Below the pieces are notes generated by a model that did no database searches, was not told where the DNA came from, and saw nothing but the letters and a program-made list of their open reading frames with translations. From Arthrobacter sp. AZCC_0090 (lineage in GTDB: Bacteria > Actinomycetota > Actinomycetes > Actinomycetales > Micrococcaceae), in the NCBI RefSeq assembly GCF_014207375.1, contig NZ_JACHEE010000005.1:62001-126000 (forward strand): DNA of 64,000 nt. Direction: 5' to 3'. Shown one piece after another: positions 18,319 to 26,445 of this stretch. Both the position numbers and the translations under genes were made by a program. Positions within the stretch are counted from its first letter, which is position 1. Each line of letters starts with the position of its first letter.

Positions 18319-19111
18319 GAAACTGCCTCTCTTCAGGCGGGCCTTCCTGGACCCTTGGCGTTCAACCCTAGGCTGGGCGGGCGGATTAGCGGCTGCGATC
18401 GCGCTCTACCTCCCTCTCTTCCCTTCGATCGGCGGAAGCTCGCAAATGCAGGGCATGATCAATGCCTTGCCACCGGAAATGACCAAGGCCTTGAACTACG
18501 ACCAGATCGCCACAGGGACCGGGTACACCCAAGCCACGGTGTTCGGGCTCATCGGCTTCCTCCTCATGACAATCGCCACCGTTTCCTGGGGCGCTGCCGC
18601 AGTAGCCGGTGACGAGGAGTCCGGACAATTGGAACTCACGCTTGCCCACGGGGTGACCAGGATCCAGGTCGCGCTGGAGCGAGCCTTGGCCATGGCGTTG
18701 CGCGTGGTCCTGCTCGCGGTGTTGGTCCACGTGCTGATACTCACGCTCAACGAATCGGCGCAGCTGAAAATCAACCCGCAAAACCTGTTCGGTGCCACGG
18801 TCATGTTTGCCGGCCTCGCGCTCCTCAGCGGCACGGGGGCACTTTTTGCCGGAGCACTGACAGGGCGGAAAGCATACGGGCTCGCGGTGGGGGCGGCCAT
18901 CGGCGTGTTGGGTTACGTGTTCAACGCCGTGGGCAGGCAAAGCCCGGACCTTAACTGGCTGCTCAATCTCTCCCCGTATCACTGGGCCTACGGCAACTCA
19001 CCGGTGACCAATGGGGCGGATTGGGCCGCCGCCGGCTGGCTATGGGGAATCTCGGCGGGGCTGGTGTTGCTGAGCGCGGTTGCGCTGCAAAGGCGCGACG
19101 TCGGGGCGTAG
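18311..19111 (+). CDS. ABC-2-type transporter permease
   Basis: The 266-residue membrane protein has about six hydrophobic helices, a large external loop after helix 1 (SQMQGMINALPPEMTKALNY) and the DEESGQLELTLAHGVTR loop typical of actinobacterial ABC-2 permeases. It is the last gene of the TetR-ATPase-permease operon. Homodimeric export with the preceding ATPase is the likely arrangement. The substrate is unknown. Confidence 0.85.
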   Translation: MNRKLPLFRRAFLDPWRSTLGWAGGLAAAIALYLPLFPSIGGSSQMQGMINALPPEMTKALNYDQIATGTGYTQATVFGLIGFLLMTIATVSWGAAAVAGDEESGQLELTLAHGVTRIQVALERALAMALRVVLLAVLVHVLILTLNESAQLKINPQNLFGATVMFAGLALLSGTGALFAGALTGRKAYGLAVGAAIGVLGYVFNAVGRQSPDLNWLLNLSPYHWAYGNSPVTNGADWAAAGWLWGISAGLVLLSAVALQRRDVGA

Positions 19112-19146
19112 CAGCGCGTGAGGGCGCGCGGACCCAAGGTGCGGAG

Positions 19147-19196
19147 CGGGACTAGCGCCACAGGTGCGGGGCGGGACTAGCGCCACAGGTGCGGGG
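19147..19196. repeat. 25-bp perfect tandem duplication of a gene end including its stop codon
   Basis: Two identical 25-base copies (19147-19171 and 19172-19196; unit starts CGGGACTAGCGCC) lie head to tail. The second copy holds the last codons and the TAG of the thioesterase gene, and the first repeats them downstream of the stop. Confidence 0.9.
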
Positions 19197-19731
19197 CGGC
19201 CTTGCGGGCGCCGGGGAGCCCATTGTTCTCCCGCCACTCGTGGATCCATTCCGGAAGCTCGAGGTCCGCGGGAGGCTCGCCGAACTCAGCCAGGATTTCC
19301 TCCTGGCTCACGGGCCGCCCTTTGGCGACAAGCCGCGTGGCAATATGCGCGCGGGCATAGATCTCGCCATCCACCACCATGCGTTGCTCAAAATAGATGG
19401 CCTTGGAATCAAGTCCGATGATCTTGGACTCAATGGTGTATTGCTGCCAGAGCTGCAGGGACTTCCGGAAAGCGATGGTCTCCCCCGCAGCCACCGGACT
19501 CCAGCGGCGGCGCCGCATCTTTTGCCAGATCCCTGCACGCACCATGAGGTCGAAGCGTCCCAGGTCCATCAACGAGAAATACATGCCGTTATTGACATGC
19601 ATTGCGATATCGATGTCCGTAGGCAGCACGCGCATGGGCAGCGACGAGGTATCCCAAACGCTGAGTCGGCTCCGCTTGGACGAAGTGAACAAGAGCAAGA
19701 GGGTTCGGAGAAGCAGATGCATGACCACCAT
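19177..19731 (-). CDS. Acyl-CoA thioesterase-like hotdog-fold protein
   Basis: The 184-residue protein contains the 4HBT-type pattern RVLPTDIDIAMHVNNGMYFSLMDLGRFD, with the conserved aspartate and AMHVNNGMY segment. It continues QQYTIESKIIGLDSKAIYFEQRM, matching the THEM6/YbgC-like branch of hotdog proteins. I start it at the ATG at 19731, which follows GGGAG. A palindrome lies directly upstream. It probably hydrolyses acyl-CoA thioesters or binds them. A hydrophobic N-terminus (MHLLLRTLLLLF) could tether it to the membrane. Confidence 0.78.
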   Translation of the reverse strand: MVVMHLLLRTLLLLFTSSKRSRLSVWDTSSLPMRVLPTDIDIAMHVNNGMYFSLMDLGRFDLMVRAGIWQKMRRRRWSPVAAGETIAFRKSLQLWQQYTIESKIIGLDSKAIYFEQRMVVDGEIYARAHIATRLVAKGRPVSQEEILAEFGEPPADLELPEWIHEWRENNGLPGARKAAPHLWR

Positions 19732-19747
19732 GTTACTCCCGAGTAAC
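19732..19747. promoter_or_regulatory. 16-base palindrome next to the thioesterase start (candidate operator)
   Basis: GTTACTCCCGAGTAAC has seven-base perfect arms (GTTACTC/GAGTAAC) around two central bases. It abuts the ATG at 19731 and contains the ribosome-binding site. The form suits a TetR- or FadR-like repressor of lipid genes, but no regulator is identified. Confidence 0.5.
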
Positions 19748-19861
19748 ATTCGGCAATAGCTTTGTTTTGTGTGTCGCTGCATGGCTTGACGTTTACCGCC
19801 GGTTCACGTGCCACCGGCAGAATGTCTGAAAACAAATTGCAGAAGGCATTAAGGGGATCCA

Positions 19862-20086
19862 GTGAGCACCACCAAAACCGCCAAGGTACACGTTGATGTG
19901 TGGCCGGAACTTCCGCTTCACCAAGAGCTGGTCCTGCAGGACACCCGGGGCAACAGGATCGTTGGCACTTTGGACGGCATGACCAGTGACCGCAGCACCC
20001 TGTGGATCCAGTTGTCCGGCGGCTTGGGCCGCCAACTGGTGCACCACATGGATGGATACTGGCTGGAGCCGGGCAGCGCGAGCTAG
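19862..20086 (+). CDS. Small conserved-looking hypothetical protein
   Basis: This 74-residue ORF has a GTG start preceded by AAGGGGATCCA. The sequence (VHVDVWPELPLHQELVLQDTRGNRIVGTLDGM, then LWIQLSGGLGRQLVHHMDGYWLEP) looks like a compact beta-rich domain with three tryptophans and no membrane segment. I do not recognise a family. It is divergent from the thioesterase gene and is followed by the tRNA-Tyr region. Confidence 0.6.
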   Translation: MSTTKTAKVHVDVWPELPLHQELVLQDTRGNRIVGTLDGMTSDRSTLWIQLSGGLGRQLVHHMDGYWLEPGSAS

Positions 20087-20345
20087 CTGTCCCCCACCGG
20101 GGTGACCACGCGCCGTCGCGACCTTCTTTAGATTCGGAAAGCGTTTGCGACGCGGCGAGTCGCGTTATTTCGACGCTGGTACGCGGCAAAGAAGGTCAGG
20201 AAAGCGCGGCCAGGAGACCGGCGACACGGAAATCCACCGCCGACACCCCTAATCGCTGATGACACCCGAATTCCGGTGTCGAGGGTCCATCTGTGTCCCA
20301 GAGGATTTTCCGCGTCGAACCGCCCGTCCCAAACTACCCGGACAA

Positions 20346-20384
20346 ACAAAAAAATCCCCGGAACCATGTGGTTCCGGGGATTTA
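20346..20384 (-). terminator. Rho-independent terminator of the tRNA-Tyr gene
   Basis: Read on the minus strand, a perfect 14-base stem (AAATCCCCGGAACC arm) closes a four-base loop and is followed by an unbroken run of T. It lies just seven bases past the tRNA 3' end. Confidence 0.92.
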
Positions 20385-20390
20385 ATTTTG

Positions 20391-20472
20391 TGGCAGATGA
20401 GGGATTCGAACCCCCGTAGGCGTTGCCAGCTGATTTACAGTCAGCCCCCTTTGGCCGCTCGGGTAATCTGCC
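20391..20472 (-). tRNA. tRNA-Tyr (anticodon GTA)
   Basis: On the minus strand the acceptor GGCAGAT pairs with ATCTGCC, with discriminator A. The anticodon arm is GCTGA-CTGTAAA-TCAGC, giving anticodon GTA. The long variable arm (GGC-AAC-GCC) and GGTTCGAAT T-loop fit a bacterial class II tRNA-Tyr. The length is 82 bases and no CCA is encoded. Confidence 0.96.
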
Positions 20473-20600
20473 GAACTTCAAAGAAGTCACTCCCGATCAT
20501 CGTTTCGTTTCCGATCCGGTAAGCGCGAGCAAGACAACCTTACAGAACTTCCGCCGAAGAATCGAATCGAGGCCTGGGAGGCCCAAAATTAGCCGAAATC

Positions 20601-20867
20601 TCATGCATCGCCGAGTATCCGGCCAGCCAGCTTGGCCTCGAAACTGACGGCTTGCTCCATCGTGATCTGGTTGAGCTGCACCGCCCGCAGCAGGTCAGCG
20701 TGGACACCATCCATCCGGGATGCTGCGTCCGGGACCGGGCTCAGGACCACGGAAGCGGCGAGTGCCGCTGCCGCAACCGCACTTGCGGCGGTAGCAGCAG
20801 CGACTCCGATTGAACCGGCGGCGGCAGCAGCTGACTTGGTGACGTATCGGACGGCTCGGTGGCTCAT
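20601..20867 (-). CDS. Small Ala-rich hypothetical protein with one hydrophobic segment
   Basis: The 88-residue protein starts MSHRAVRYVTKSAAAAAGS with AAGGGAG six bases upstream. The longer frame to 21035 is rejected. Residues 12-45 are a continuous Ala/Val/Gly-rich hydrophobic stretch, a likely membrane helix or signal anchor. The C-terminus (GVHADLLRAVQLNQITMEQAVSFEAKLAG) is probably helical. No family is recognised. It is divergent from the YajQ-family gene. Confidence 0.55.
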   Translation of the reverse strand: MSHRAVRYVTKSAAAAAGSIGVAAATAASAVAAAALAASVVLSPVPDAASRMDGVHADLLRAVQLNQITMEQAVSFEAKLAGRILGDA

Positions 20868-21052
20868 AGTGCTCCCTTTCAGGATGGGCTGTTCCAACTG
20901 GTACAACTCTGTCCGGGCAGTCTCGGTTCCGGCCCTGCGTCGGCTGTGAGCGAACTGTGAACGTACGGCACACACAGGGCGCTTCCGTACTAGGCTGGAT
21001 GGCAGACAAAACCGCCCGTTTCCGGGCCACACCACCGATCAAGAGGAGAGTC

Positions 21053-21544
21053 ATGGCAGGCGAATCCACATTCGACGTCGTCAGCAAGGTAGATAAGCAG
21101 GAAGTTGCCAACGCGCTCCACCAGTCCCAGAAGGAAATCGCGCAGCGTTATGACTTCAAGGGCGTCGGCGCCGAGATCGACTTCAGCGGCGAAAAGATCC
21201 TCCTGAAGGCCAACTCCGAGGACCGCGTTCTCGCCGTTTTGGACGTGTTCCAGTCCAAGCTCATCAAGCGCGGCATCTCCCTGAAGTCCCTCGACCAGGG
21301 CGAGCCCTTCCCCTCCGGCAAGGAATTCCGCCTGGAATGCTCCATCAAGGAGGGCATTGCCCAGGACATCGCAAAGAAGATCAACAAGATCATCCGCGAT
21401 GAGGCCCCGAAGTCCGTCAAGTCCCAGATCCAGGGCGACGAACTCCGCGTCACCTCGAAGTCCCGCGACGACCTCCAGGAAACCATGAACATCCTGAAGA
21501 AGTTCGAAGAGGCCGATCTCCAGTTCGTAAACTTCCGCAGCTAA
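21053..21544 (+). CDS. YajQ-family nucleotide-binding protein
   Basis: The 163-residue protein starts MAGESTFDVVSKVDKQEVANAL. It has the family hallmarks QRYDFKG, IDFSGEKILLKANSEDR and the C-terminal KKFEEADLQFVNFR. GAGGAGAG precedes the ATG at 21053, so the longer frame from 20957 is rejected. YajQ proteins bind nucleotides, and some bind cyclic di-GMP and act in regulation. The cellular role in actinobacteria is not settled. The gene stands alone and ends in a strong hairpin. Confidence 0.93.
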   Translation: MAGESTFDVVSKVDKQEVANALHQSQKEIAQRYDFKGVGAEIDFSGEKILLKANSEDRVLAVLDVFQSKLIKRGISLKSLDQGEPFPSGKEFRLECSIKEGIAQDIAKKINKIIRDEAPKSVKSQIQGDELRVTSKSRDDLQETMNILKKFEEADLQFVNFRS

Positions 21545-21555
21545 GCTTCGGAAGT

Positions 21556-21602
21556 ACGACGACGGCGCATTGCCCCCTGAGCGGGCAACGCGCCGTCGTC
21601 GT
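21556..21602 (+). terminator. Terminator hairpin after the YajQ-family gene
   Basis: A perfect 13-base stem (ACGACGACGGCGC with GCGCCGTCGTCGT) encloses a smaller TTGCCC/GGGCAA stem. It is followed by TTTC and lies 11 bases after the stop codon. Confidence 0.8.
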
Positions 21603-21792
21603 TTCATTGCGTGAGGGGCCTGTCACGCCACGCAACTTTTTGATCGCCCGCCAGGCAAGGAACCGCGGGAACTCCACGGCACTGCCGGACACGAGAGCCA
21701 AAACCTGCGTGGCGTGACGACTTCGCTCATCGCACGCCGTAATTTTTCCGATAATTAGAACACGTTTTATTTGCGTAATCGCGTCAAACAGG

Positions 21793-21798
21793 TACTGT
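21793..21798 (+). promoter_or_regulatory. Candidate -10 element of the efeUOB promoter
   Basis: TACTGT lies seven bases before the iron box, with TTGCGT 16 bases further upstream as a possible -35. The arrangement would put the start of transcription inside the DtxR-type box, which suits repression by iron. Both hexamers are imperfect. Confidence 0.35.
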
Positions 21799-21804
21799 TC
21801 TTCC

Positions 21805-21823
21805 TTAGGCGAGCCTAAGTGTG
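21805..21823 (+). promoter_or_regulatory. DtxR/IdeR-type iron box upstream of efeUOB
   Basis: TTAGGCGAGCCTAAGTGTG resembles the actinobacterial iron-box consensus (TTAGG-N-NAGCCTAA half sites), with a strong TTAGGCGAGCCTAA core. It lies 23 bases before the start codon of the iron-uptake operon, as expected for a Fe(II)-DtxR repressor site. Confidence 0.7.
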
Positions 21824-21846
21824 GCTCCCCTAACGAAGGATTCCAC

Positions 21847-22722
21847 ATGACCGCCAACTTCCTGATCGGCCTGCGCGAAGGCCTTGAAGCCACACTCGTT
21901 GTTGTCCTACTCATGGCCTACTTGGTCAAGACCGGGCGCCGCTCCCTGCTCCCCCGGCTTTGGGCCGGGGTCGGAATCGCCGTGGCCGTGTCCATCGCCT
22001 TCGGTGCCCTGCTCACCTTCGGTCCGCAGGGGCTGACCTTCGCTGCGCAAGAGGCGATCGGCGGCGGATTGTCCATTGTCGCCGTCGCACTCGTCACCTG
22101 GATGGTCTTCTGGATGGCACGGACTGCCCGCAGCCTCGGCGGTGAGCTCAAGTCCCAGGTGGACAAAATGGCCGACGGCGCCGCGTGGGGTCTCGTGGTC
22201 GTGGCGGCCCTCGCGGTGGGCCGCGAAGGACTCGAGACGGCGCTGTTCCTCTGGGCCGCGGCCCAAGCGGCCGGTGAGTCAACGCAGCCCTTGATCGGCG
22301 CGTTGCTCGGCCTGGCCGTTGCCGCCGGGCTTGGATACCTGCTGCACCGCGGAGTCCTGAAGGTCAACCTCTCGCGCTTCTTCACGTGGACCGGAGTCGG
22401 CCTCATCGTGATCGCCGGCGGCGTACTCGCCTATGGCATCCACGACCTTCAGGAGGCTGGAATCCTGCCAGGGCTCCACAGCCTCGCCTTCGACGTCTCC
22501 GCCGCCATCCCGCCGTCGTCCTGGTACGGAACACTGCTGAAGGGCACCCTCAACCTGTCGCCCGCCACGACTTGGCTCGAAGCCGCAGCCTGGTTGCTGT
22601 ACGTGATCCCGGTGCTCTACTTCTACATCCGAGCCAACAGCCCCGCACCGGCAAAGTCCTCGGCAAGCGACGCCACCGTCACGGACAGCGCCCGCGCTTC
22701 CCGGGCCGCCACCACCGCCTAA
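21847..22722 (+). CDS. efeU: EfeU, FTR1-family high-affinity iron permease
   Basis: The 291-residue membrane protein has about seven helices and two REGLE motifs (R10-E14 and R126-E130), the iron-coordinating signature of FTR1/EfeU permeases. It is the first gene of efeUOB and follows an iron box. It would move ferric iron across the membrane together with EfeO and the peroxidase EfeB. The last 30 residues are a polar Ala/Ser/Thr tail. Confidence 0.93.
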   Translation: MTANFLIGLREGLEATLVVVLLMAYLVKTGRRSLLPRLWAGVGIAVAVSIAFGALLTFGPQGLTFAAQEAIGGGLSIVAVALVTWMVFWMARTARSLGGELKSQVDKMADGAAWGLVVVAALAVGREGLETALFLWAAAQAAGESTQPLIGALLGLAVAAGLGYLLHRGVLKVNLSRFFTWTGVGLIVIAGGVLAYGIHDLQEAGILPGLHSLAFDVSAAIPPSSWYGTLLKGTLNLSPATTWLEAAAWLLYVIPVLYFYIRANSPAPAKSSASDATVTDSARASRAATTA

Positions 22723-22757
22723 CCGTTCCCGCACCCCCAAAACAGAAGGAAAACCCC

Positions 22758-23984
22758 ATGCCCGGCACTCCCCTGCCCAAAATGAGCCTGCCCAAAATGA
22801 GCCTGCCCAAAATGGCTTCCCGTCACCGGAAGTCTCTCGCCCTTGTCGCCGCAGCCGCGGCCGTTCCCCTTGTACTCGCCGGGTGCACGGACAACGCAAA
22901 GCCTGCCGGTTCCAGCGCCTCCGCCGGACCGATCCAGGTCACCAGCACCAAGACCGAATGCAAGGTTTCCACCGGCAGCGTCCCCAGCGGCAACCTGAGC
23001 TTCGCGGTCAAGAACGATGGCACGGAAATCACCGAGTTCTATCTCCTCGCCGAGGACGGCCTGCGGATCGTTGGCGAAGTGGAGAACATCGGCCCCGGCC
23101 TGACCCGCAACTTGGTGGTCACTGCCCCGGCAGGCAAGTACACCACCGCGTGCAAGCCCGGCATGCAGGGCGACGGCATCCGCTCCGCCTTTGAGGTGAC
23201 GGATTCCGGAAACAAGTCCGCCGTCGACGCCGATTTCCAGAAGCTCCTGGACACCGGCGTCCAACAGTACGCGGCATACGTCAAGGACCAGACCGAGCAG
23301 CTCGTGACCGGCACCAAGGCCTTCGCTGACGCCTACGCCGCAGGGGATGCTACAAAAGCGCGCGCCCTCTATGCTGCAACCCGCATGCACTGGGAGCGGA
23401 TCGAACCCGTCGCGGAATCGTTCGGCGACCTGGACCCCAAGCTCGACGCCCGCGAAGCCGATCTTGAGCCAGGCCAGGAATGGACCGGCTGGCACCGCGC
23501 GGAGAAGGACCTGTTCCCGCCGACGGGTTACACCACGCTGACCGCCGCAGAGCGCGCCAAGATCGCCACACAACTCGTGGCTGACACCGAGGAGCTCAGC
23601 AAGCGCACCCGGACCGTGGAGCTCTCCGCAGACAAGCTCGGCAACGGCGCCAAGGAACTCCTGGACGAAGTCGCACGCGGCAAAGTCACGGGCGAGGAAG
23701 AAATCTGGTCCCACACGGACCTCTGGGATTTCCAGGCCAACGTCGACGGCGCGCGAATCGCCTTCGAAAACCTCAAGCCGGCGCTCGCGCAGAAGGACGC
23801 CGCCCTAGCCACGAGCCTCGACGAAAAGTTCGCAGCGTTGCAAGCCGAGCTCAAGAAGCACGCCAAGGGCGACGGTTTCGCGTACTACAACGAACTCAGC
23901 CCGGCTCAGGTCCAGCAGCTCGCCGCGCTCGTCGACGCCCTTGGAGAGCCACTGTCCAAGCTCACCTCAGCTGTGGTCCTGTGA
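22758..23984 (+). CDS. efeO: EfeO, lipoprotein iron-binding component
   Basis: This 408-residue protein has a lipoprotein signal with LAGC (Cys43). A cupredoxin-like domain covers about residues 55-150, and an M75 peptidase-like domain carries the metal motif HRAE (His246-Glu249). Actinobacterial EfeO usually shows this two-domain layout. The N-terminus holds a threefold LPKMS repeat, and each copy encodes an ATG, so translation could begin at 22758 or at any of the repeat ATGs. The first start has AGAAGGAAA upstream. Its stop overlaps the efeB start (GTGA). Confidence 0.9.
   Translation: MPGTPLPKMSLPKMSLPKMASRHRKSLALVAAAAAVPLVLAGCTDNAKPAGSSASAGPIQVTSTKTECKVSTGSVPSGNLSFAVKNDGTEITEFYLLAEDGLRIVGEVENIGPGLTRNLVVTAPAGKYTTACKPGMQGDGIRSAFEVTDSGNKSAVDADFQKLLDTGVQQYAAYVKDQTEQLVTGTKAFADAYAAGDATKARALYAATRMHWERIEPVAESFGDLDPKLDAREADLEPGQEWTGWHRAEKDLFPPTGYTTLTAAERAKIATQLVADTEELSKRTRTVELSADKLGNGAKELLDEVARGKVTGEEEIWSHTDLWDFQANVDGARIAFENLKPALAQKDAALATSLDEKFAALQAELKKHAKGDGFAYYNELSPAQVQQLAALVDALGEPLSKLTSAVVL
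22773..22817 (+). repeat. Three 15-bp tandem repeats in the efeO signal region
   Basis: Three consecutive copies of CTGCCCAAAATGAGC occur; the last ends GGCT. They encode LPKMS-LPKMS-LPKMA before the charged n-region of the signal peptide. Copy-number change would stay in frame and shift the number of possible ATG starts. Confidence 0.9.
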
Positions 23985-25390
23985 GCGGCTGCCCTTTCGG
24001 CGGCAAGTCCCCTGACGCGCCCGACGGCGGCACCCAGCCTGCCCTCGGGTCCGCACCTGCCGCCGGTCCCGAGTCCGCGGCCGCGTCGGCACCCGCGTCC
24101 GACGTCGGATCCGCCAAGCCGGGCATGTCGCGTCGAGGTCTGCTTTCCCTCGCGGGCGTGGGCGGTGCCGGTGCCGTGGCAGGCCTTGCCGCCGGCTTCT
24201 TGAGCCATGATGCCGTAGCAGCCGTTGCGGCCCCGGCCAGCATGGCAAGCGATGTTGTTCCGTTCTACGGTGAACGCCAGGCAGGGATCGTCACGCCGGC
24301 CCAGGACCGCCTCCACATGGCCGCCTTCGACGTCACCGTTGAAGACCGGGCGGCGGTGATCAAACTCCTGAAGGACTGGACTGCCGCGGCCGAAGCAATG
24401 ACCGCCGGCCGCACAACGGGCCGTACTGGCGCCGTCGACGGCCCGTACGGTGCTCCGCCGGAAGACACCGGCGAGGCCCTCGACCTCGCAGCCGGCAAGC
24501 TGACCCTGACCTTCGGATTTGGCCCGGGCCTCTTCGAAAAGGGCGGCAAGGCACGATTTGGCTTGGACGGACGCCGTCCCGACGCCCTGGTCGACTTGCC
24601 GCACTTCCCCGGCGACGCCCTTCAACCAGAACGTACCGGGGGTGACCTTGTGGTCCAGGCTTGCGCTGACGATCCCCAAGTTGCCGTGCATGCGATCCGC
24701 AACCTCGCCCGCATCGGCTTTGGCAAGGTCCGCGTCCGCTGGTCCCAGCTCGGCTTTGGCCGGACCTCGTCCACGTCGCGGGCCCAAACTACCCCACGCA
24801 ACCTTTTCGGATTCAAGGACGGCACGGCCAACCTCAAGGCGGAGGAACCCACGCTGCTCGACCAGCACGTGTGGGCCACCGCCGGAAACCGTTCGGGCGA
24901 AGCCTGGATGGCTGGCGGCAGCTATCTCGTCTCCCGGCGGATCAGGATGCACATCGAGATCTGGGACCGAACTTCGTTGCGGGAACAGGAAGGACTGATC
25001 GGCCGCACCAAGGGTGCTGGAGCGCCCTTGTCCGGCGGGGAGGAATTCACGGCGCCCGACTTCGCGATCAAGGGCCGCGACGGCGAACCGTTGATCGCCG
25101 TCGATTCACACGTCCGCTTGGCGCACGCGGACCAGAACAACGGCGTGAAGATGCTCCGCCGCGGATACAACTACACCGATGGTTCGGACGGGCTCGGCCA
25201 CCTCGACGCAGGACTGTTCTTCATCGCCTTCGTCAAGGACCCGCGGACGCACTACGTACCCATGCAGATGGCCATGGCAAAGAGCGACAAACTGGCCCTG
25301 GAGTACCTCAAGCACACCGGTTCCGGCCTGTTCGCCGTGCCCCCGGGCATCAAGGCGGGCGGCTTCATTGGTGAGGGCTTGTTCGCATGA
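23981..25390 (+). CDS. efeB: EfeB, Tat-exported DyP-type heme peroxidase
   Basis: The 469-residue protein starts with a GTG overlapping the efeO stop. A long N-region precedes a twin-arginine signal (SRRGLLSLAGVGGAG, Arg51-Arg52), so the protein is exported folded. The DyP signature GFKDG lies near residue 275 and a second conserved region (DQNNGVKMLRRGYNYTDG) near 385. It would oxidise ferrous iron or release iron from heme for the EfeUO permease. The N-terminal 48 residues before the Arg pair are unusually long, and a start closer to the signal is possible. Confidence 0.9.
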   Translation: MSGCPFGGKSPDAPDGGTQPALGSAPAAGPESAAASAPASDVGSAKPGMSRRGLLSLAGVGGAGAVAGLAAGFLSHDAVAAVAAPASMASDVVPFYGERQAGIVTPAQDRLHMAAFDVTVEDRAAVIKLLKDWTAAAEAMTAGRTTGRTGAVDGPYGAPPEDTGEALDLAAGKLTLTFGFGPGLFEKGGKARFGLDGRRPDALVDLPHFPGDALQPERTGGDLVVQACADDPQVAVHAIRNLARIGFGKVRVRWSQLGFGRTSSTSRAQTTPRNLFGFKDGTANLKAEEPTLLDQHVWATAGNRSGEAWMAGGSYLVSRRIRMHIEIWDRTSLREQEGLIGRTKGAGAPLSGGEEFTAPDFAIKGRDGEPLIAVDSHVRLAHADQNNGVKMLRRGYNYTDGSDGLGHLDAGLFFIAFVKDPRTHYVPMQMAMAKSDKLALEYLKHTGSGLFAVPPGIKAGGFIGEGLFA

Positions 25391-25442
25391 AGCCGCCCGT
25401 CGTCGAACGCGGAACCAGTACGGTGACTTAAGGAACGGCTAC

Positions 25443-26312
25443 CTAGGAAAGCGGCCGCCCGGCCATCCGCTCAAGCCGCTCGATACGCTCGCGCATGGGC
25501 GGGTGGGTTGCGAACAGCTTGGTCATGGCACCGCCGCGGAACGGGTTGGCAATCATGAGGTGCGAAGTATTCACGAGGCGCTGGTCCTGTGGCAACGGCA
25601 CCTGCTTCACGCCTGCCTCGATCCTGCGCAGGGCTGAGGCGAGCGCCAGCGGATCGCCGGTGAGCTCGGCGCCGTCATGGTCGGCGTCGTACTCCCTGGT
25701 GCGCGAAATGGCGAGCTGGATCAGCGACGCGGCGAACGGCGCGAGGAGCGCCATGGCGATCATGGCAATCGGATTGGCGTTCCGCCGGTCCCCGCCGCCG
25801 AAGAACAGCAGCATCTGGCCCACCGAGGTAATGACGCCGGCGACGGCGGCCGCGATGGACGAGGTGAGGATGTCGCGGTTGTAGACGTGCATGAGTTCAT
25901 GCCCGAGGACGCCGCGGAGCTCGCGGGCGTCGAGTAGGTTCAGGATGCCCGCGGTGCAGCACACGGCGGCATTCTTCGGATTGCGTCCCGTGGCGAAGGC
26001 ATTAGGCGTCATGGTCGGCGAAATGTAGATCCGCGGCATAGGCTGGTTTGCCCGCACGGAGAGCTCCCGGACGATCTGGTACAGCTGGGGAGCCTGCGCT
26101 TCCGAAACCGGGTAGGCGGCCATGGAGCGGATGGCGATCTTGTCACTGTTCCAATATCCATAAGCCGTTGTCGCGATACCGATCAGGGCCATGATCCAGA
26201 TGGGCGACGCGCTGCGGGTGCCCACACCGATCACGGCGCCAAGTCCGAGCAACACCGCCCAGAGCACGCCGAATAGCGCTGCGGTCTTCAGGCCATTGTG
26301 ATGATTGTGCAC
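25443..26312 (-). CDS. htpX: HtpX-like membrane zinc metalloprotease
   Basis: This 289-residue M48 protease has two N-terminal membrane helices. The zinc motif HELMH lies in GVLGHELMHVYNRD, and the third ligand Glu is in REYDADHDGAELTGD. Two further hydrophobic segments flank the motif. I prefer the GTG at 26312 (MHNHHNGLKTA); an ATG at 26357 adds 15 residues. The much longer frame to 26729 overlaps the MFS gene and is rejected. HtpX degrades damaged membrane proteins under stress. Confidence 0.9.
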   Translation of the reverse strand: MHNHHNGLKTAALFGVLWAVLLGLGAVIGVGTRSASPIWIMALIGIATTAYGYWNSDKIAIRSMAAYPVSEAQAPQLYQIVRELSVRANQPMPRIYISPTMTPNAFATGRNPKNAAVCCTAGILNLLDARELRGVLGHELMHVYNRDILTSSIAAAVAGVITSVGQMLLFFGGGDRRNANPIAMIAMALLAPFAASLIQLAISRTREYDADHDGAELTGDPLALASALRRIEAGVKQVPLPQDQRLVNTSHLMIANPFRGGAMTKLFATHPPMRERIERLERMAGRPLS

Positions 26313-26445
26313 TTCACTACTTTCTTGCAGTTTTCCCGCTGTTGTCCCGCGTTTCATGCTGGTTCTGTTCCGATTAACGCCGACGGCGGCCCGGACGTTC
26401 CTGCCGCCCGCGGCTGGTCGCCGGGTCGCGGAACGCGGCGCCGGG

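Noticed and set aside
20087..20345. Frame of 85 codons between the small hypothetical gene and the tRNA
   Set aside because: No ribosome site, overlaps the real small gene in another frame, and composition is non-coding.
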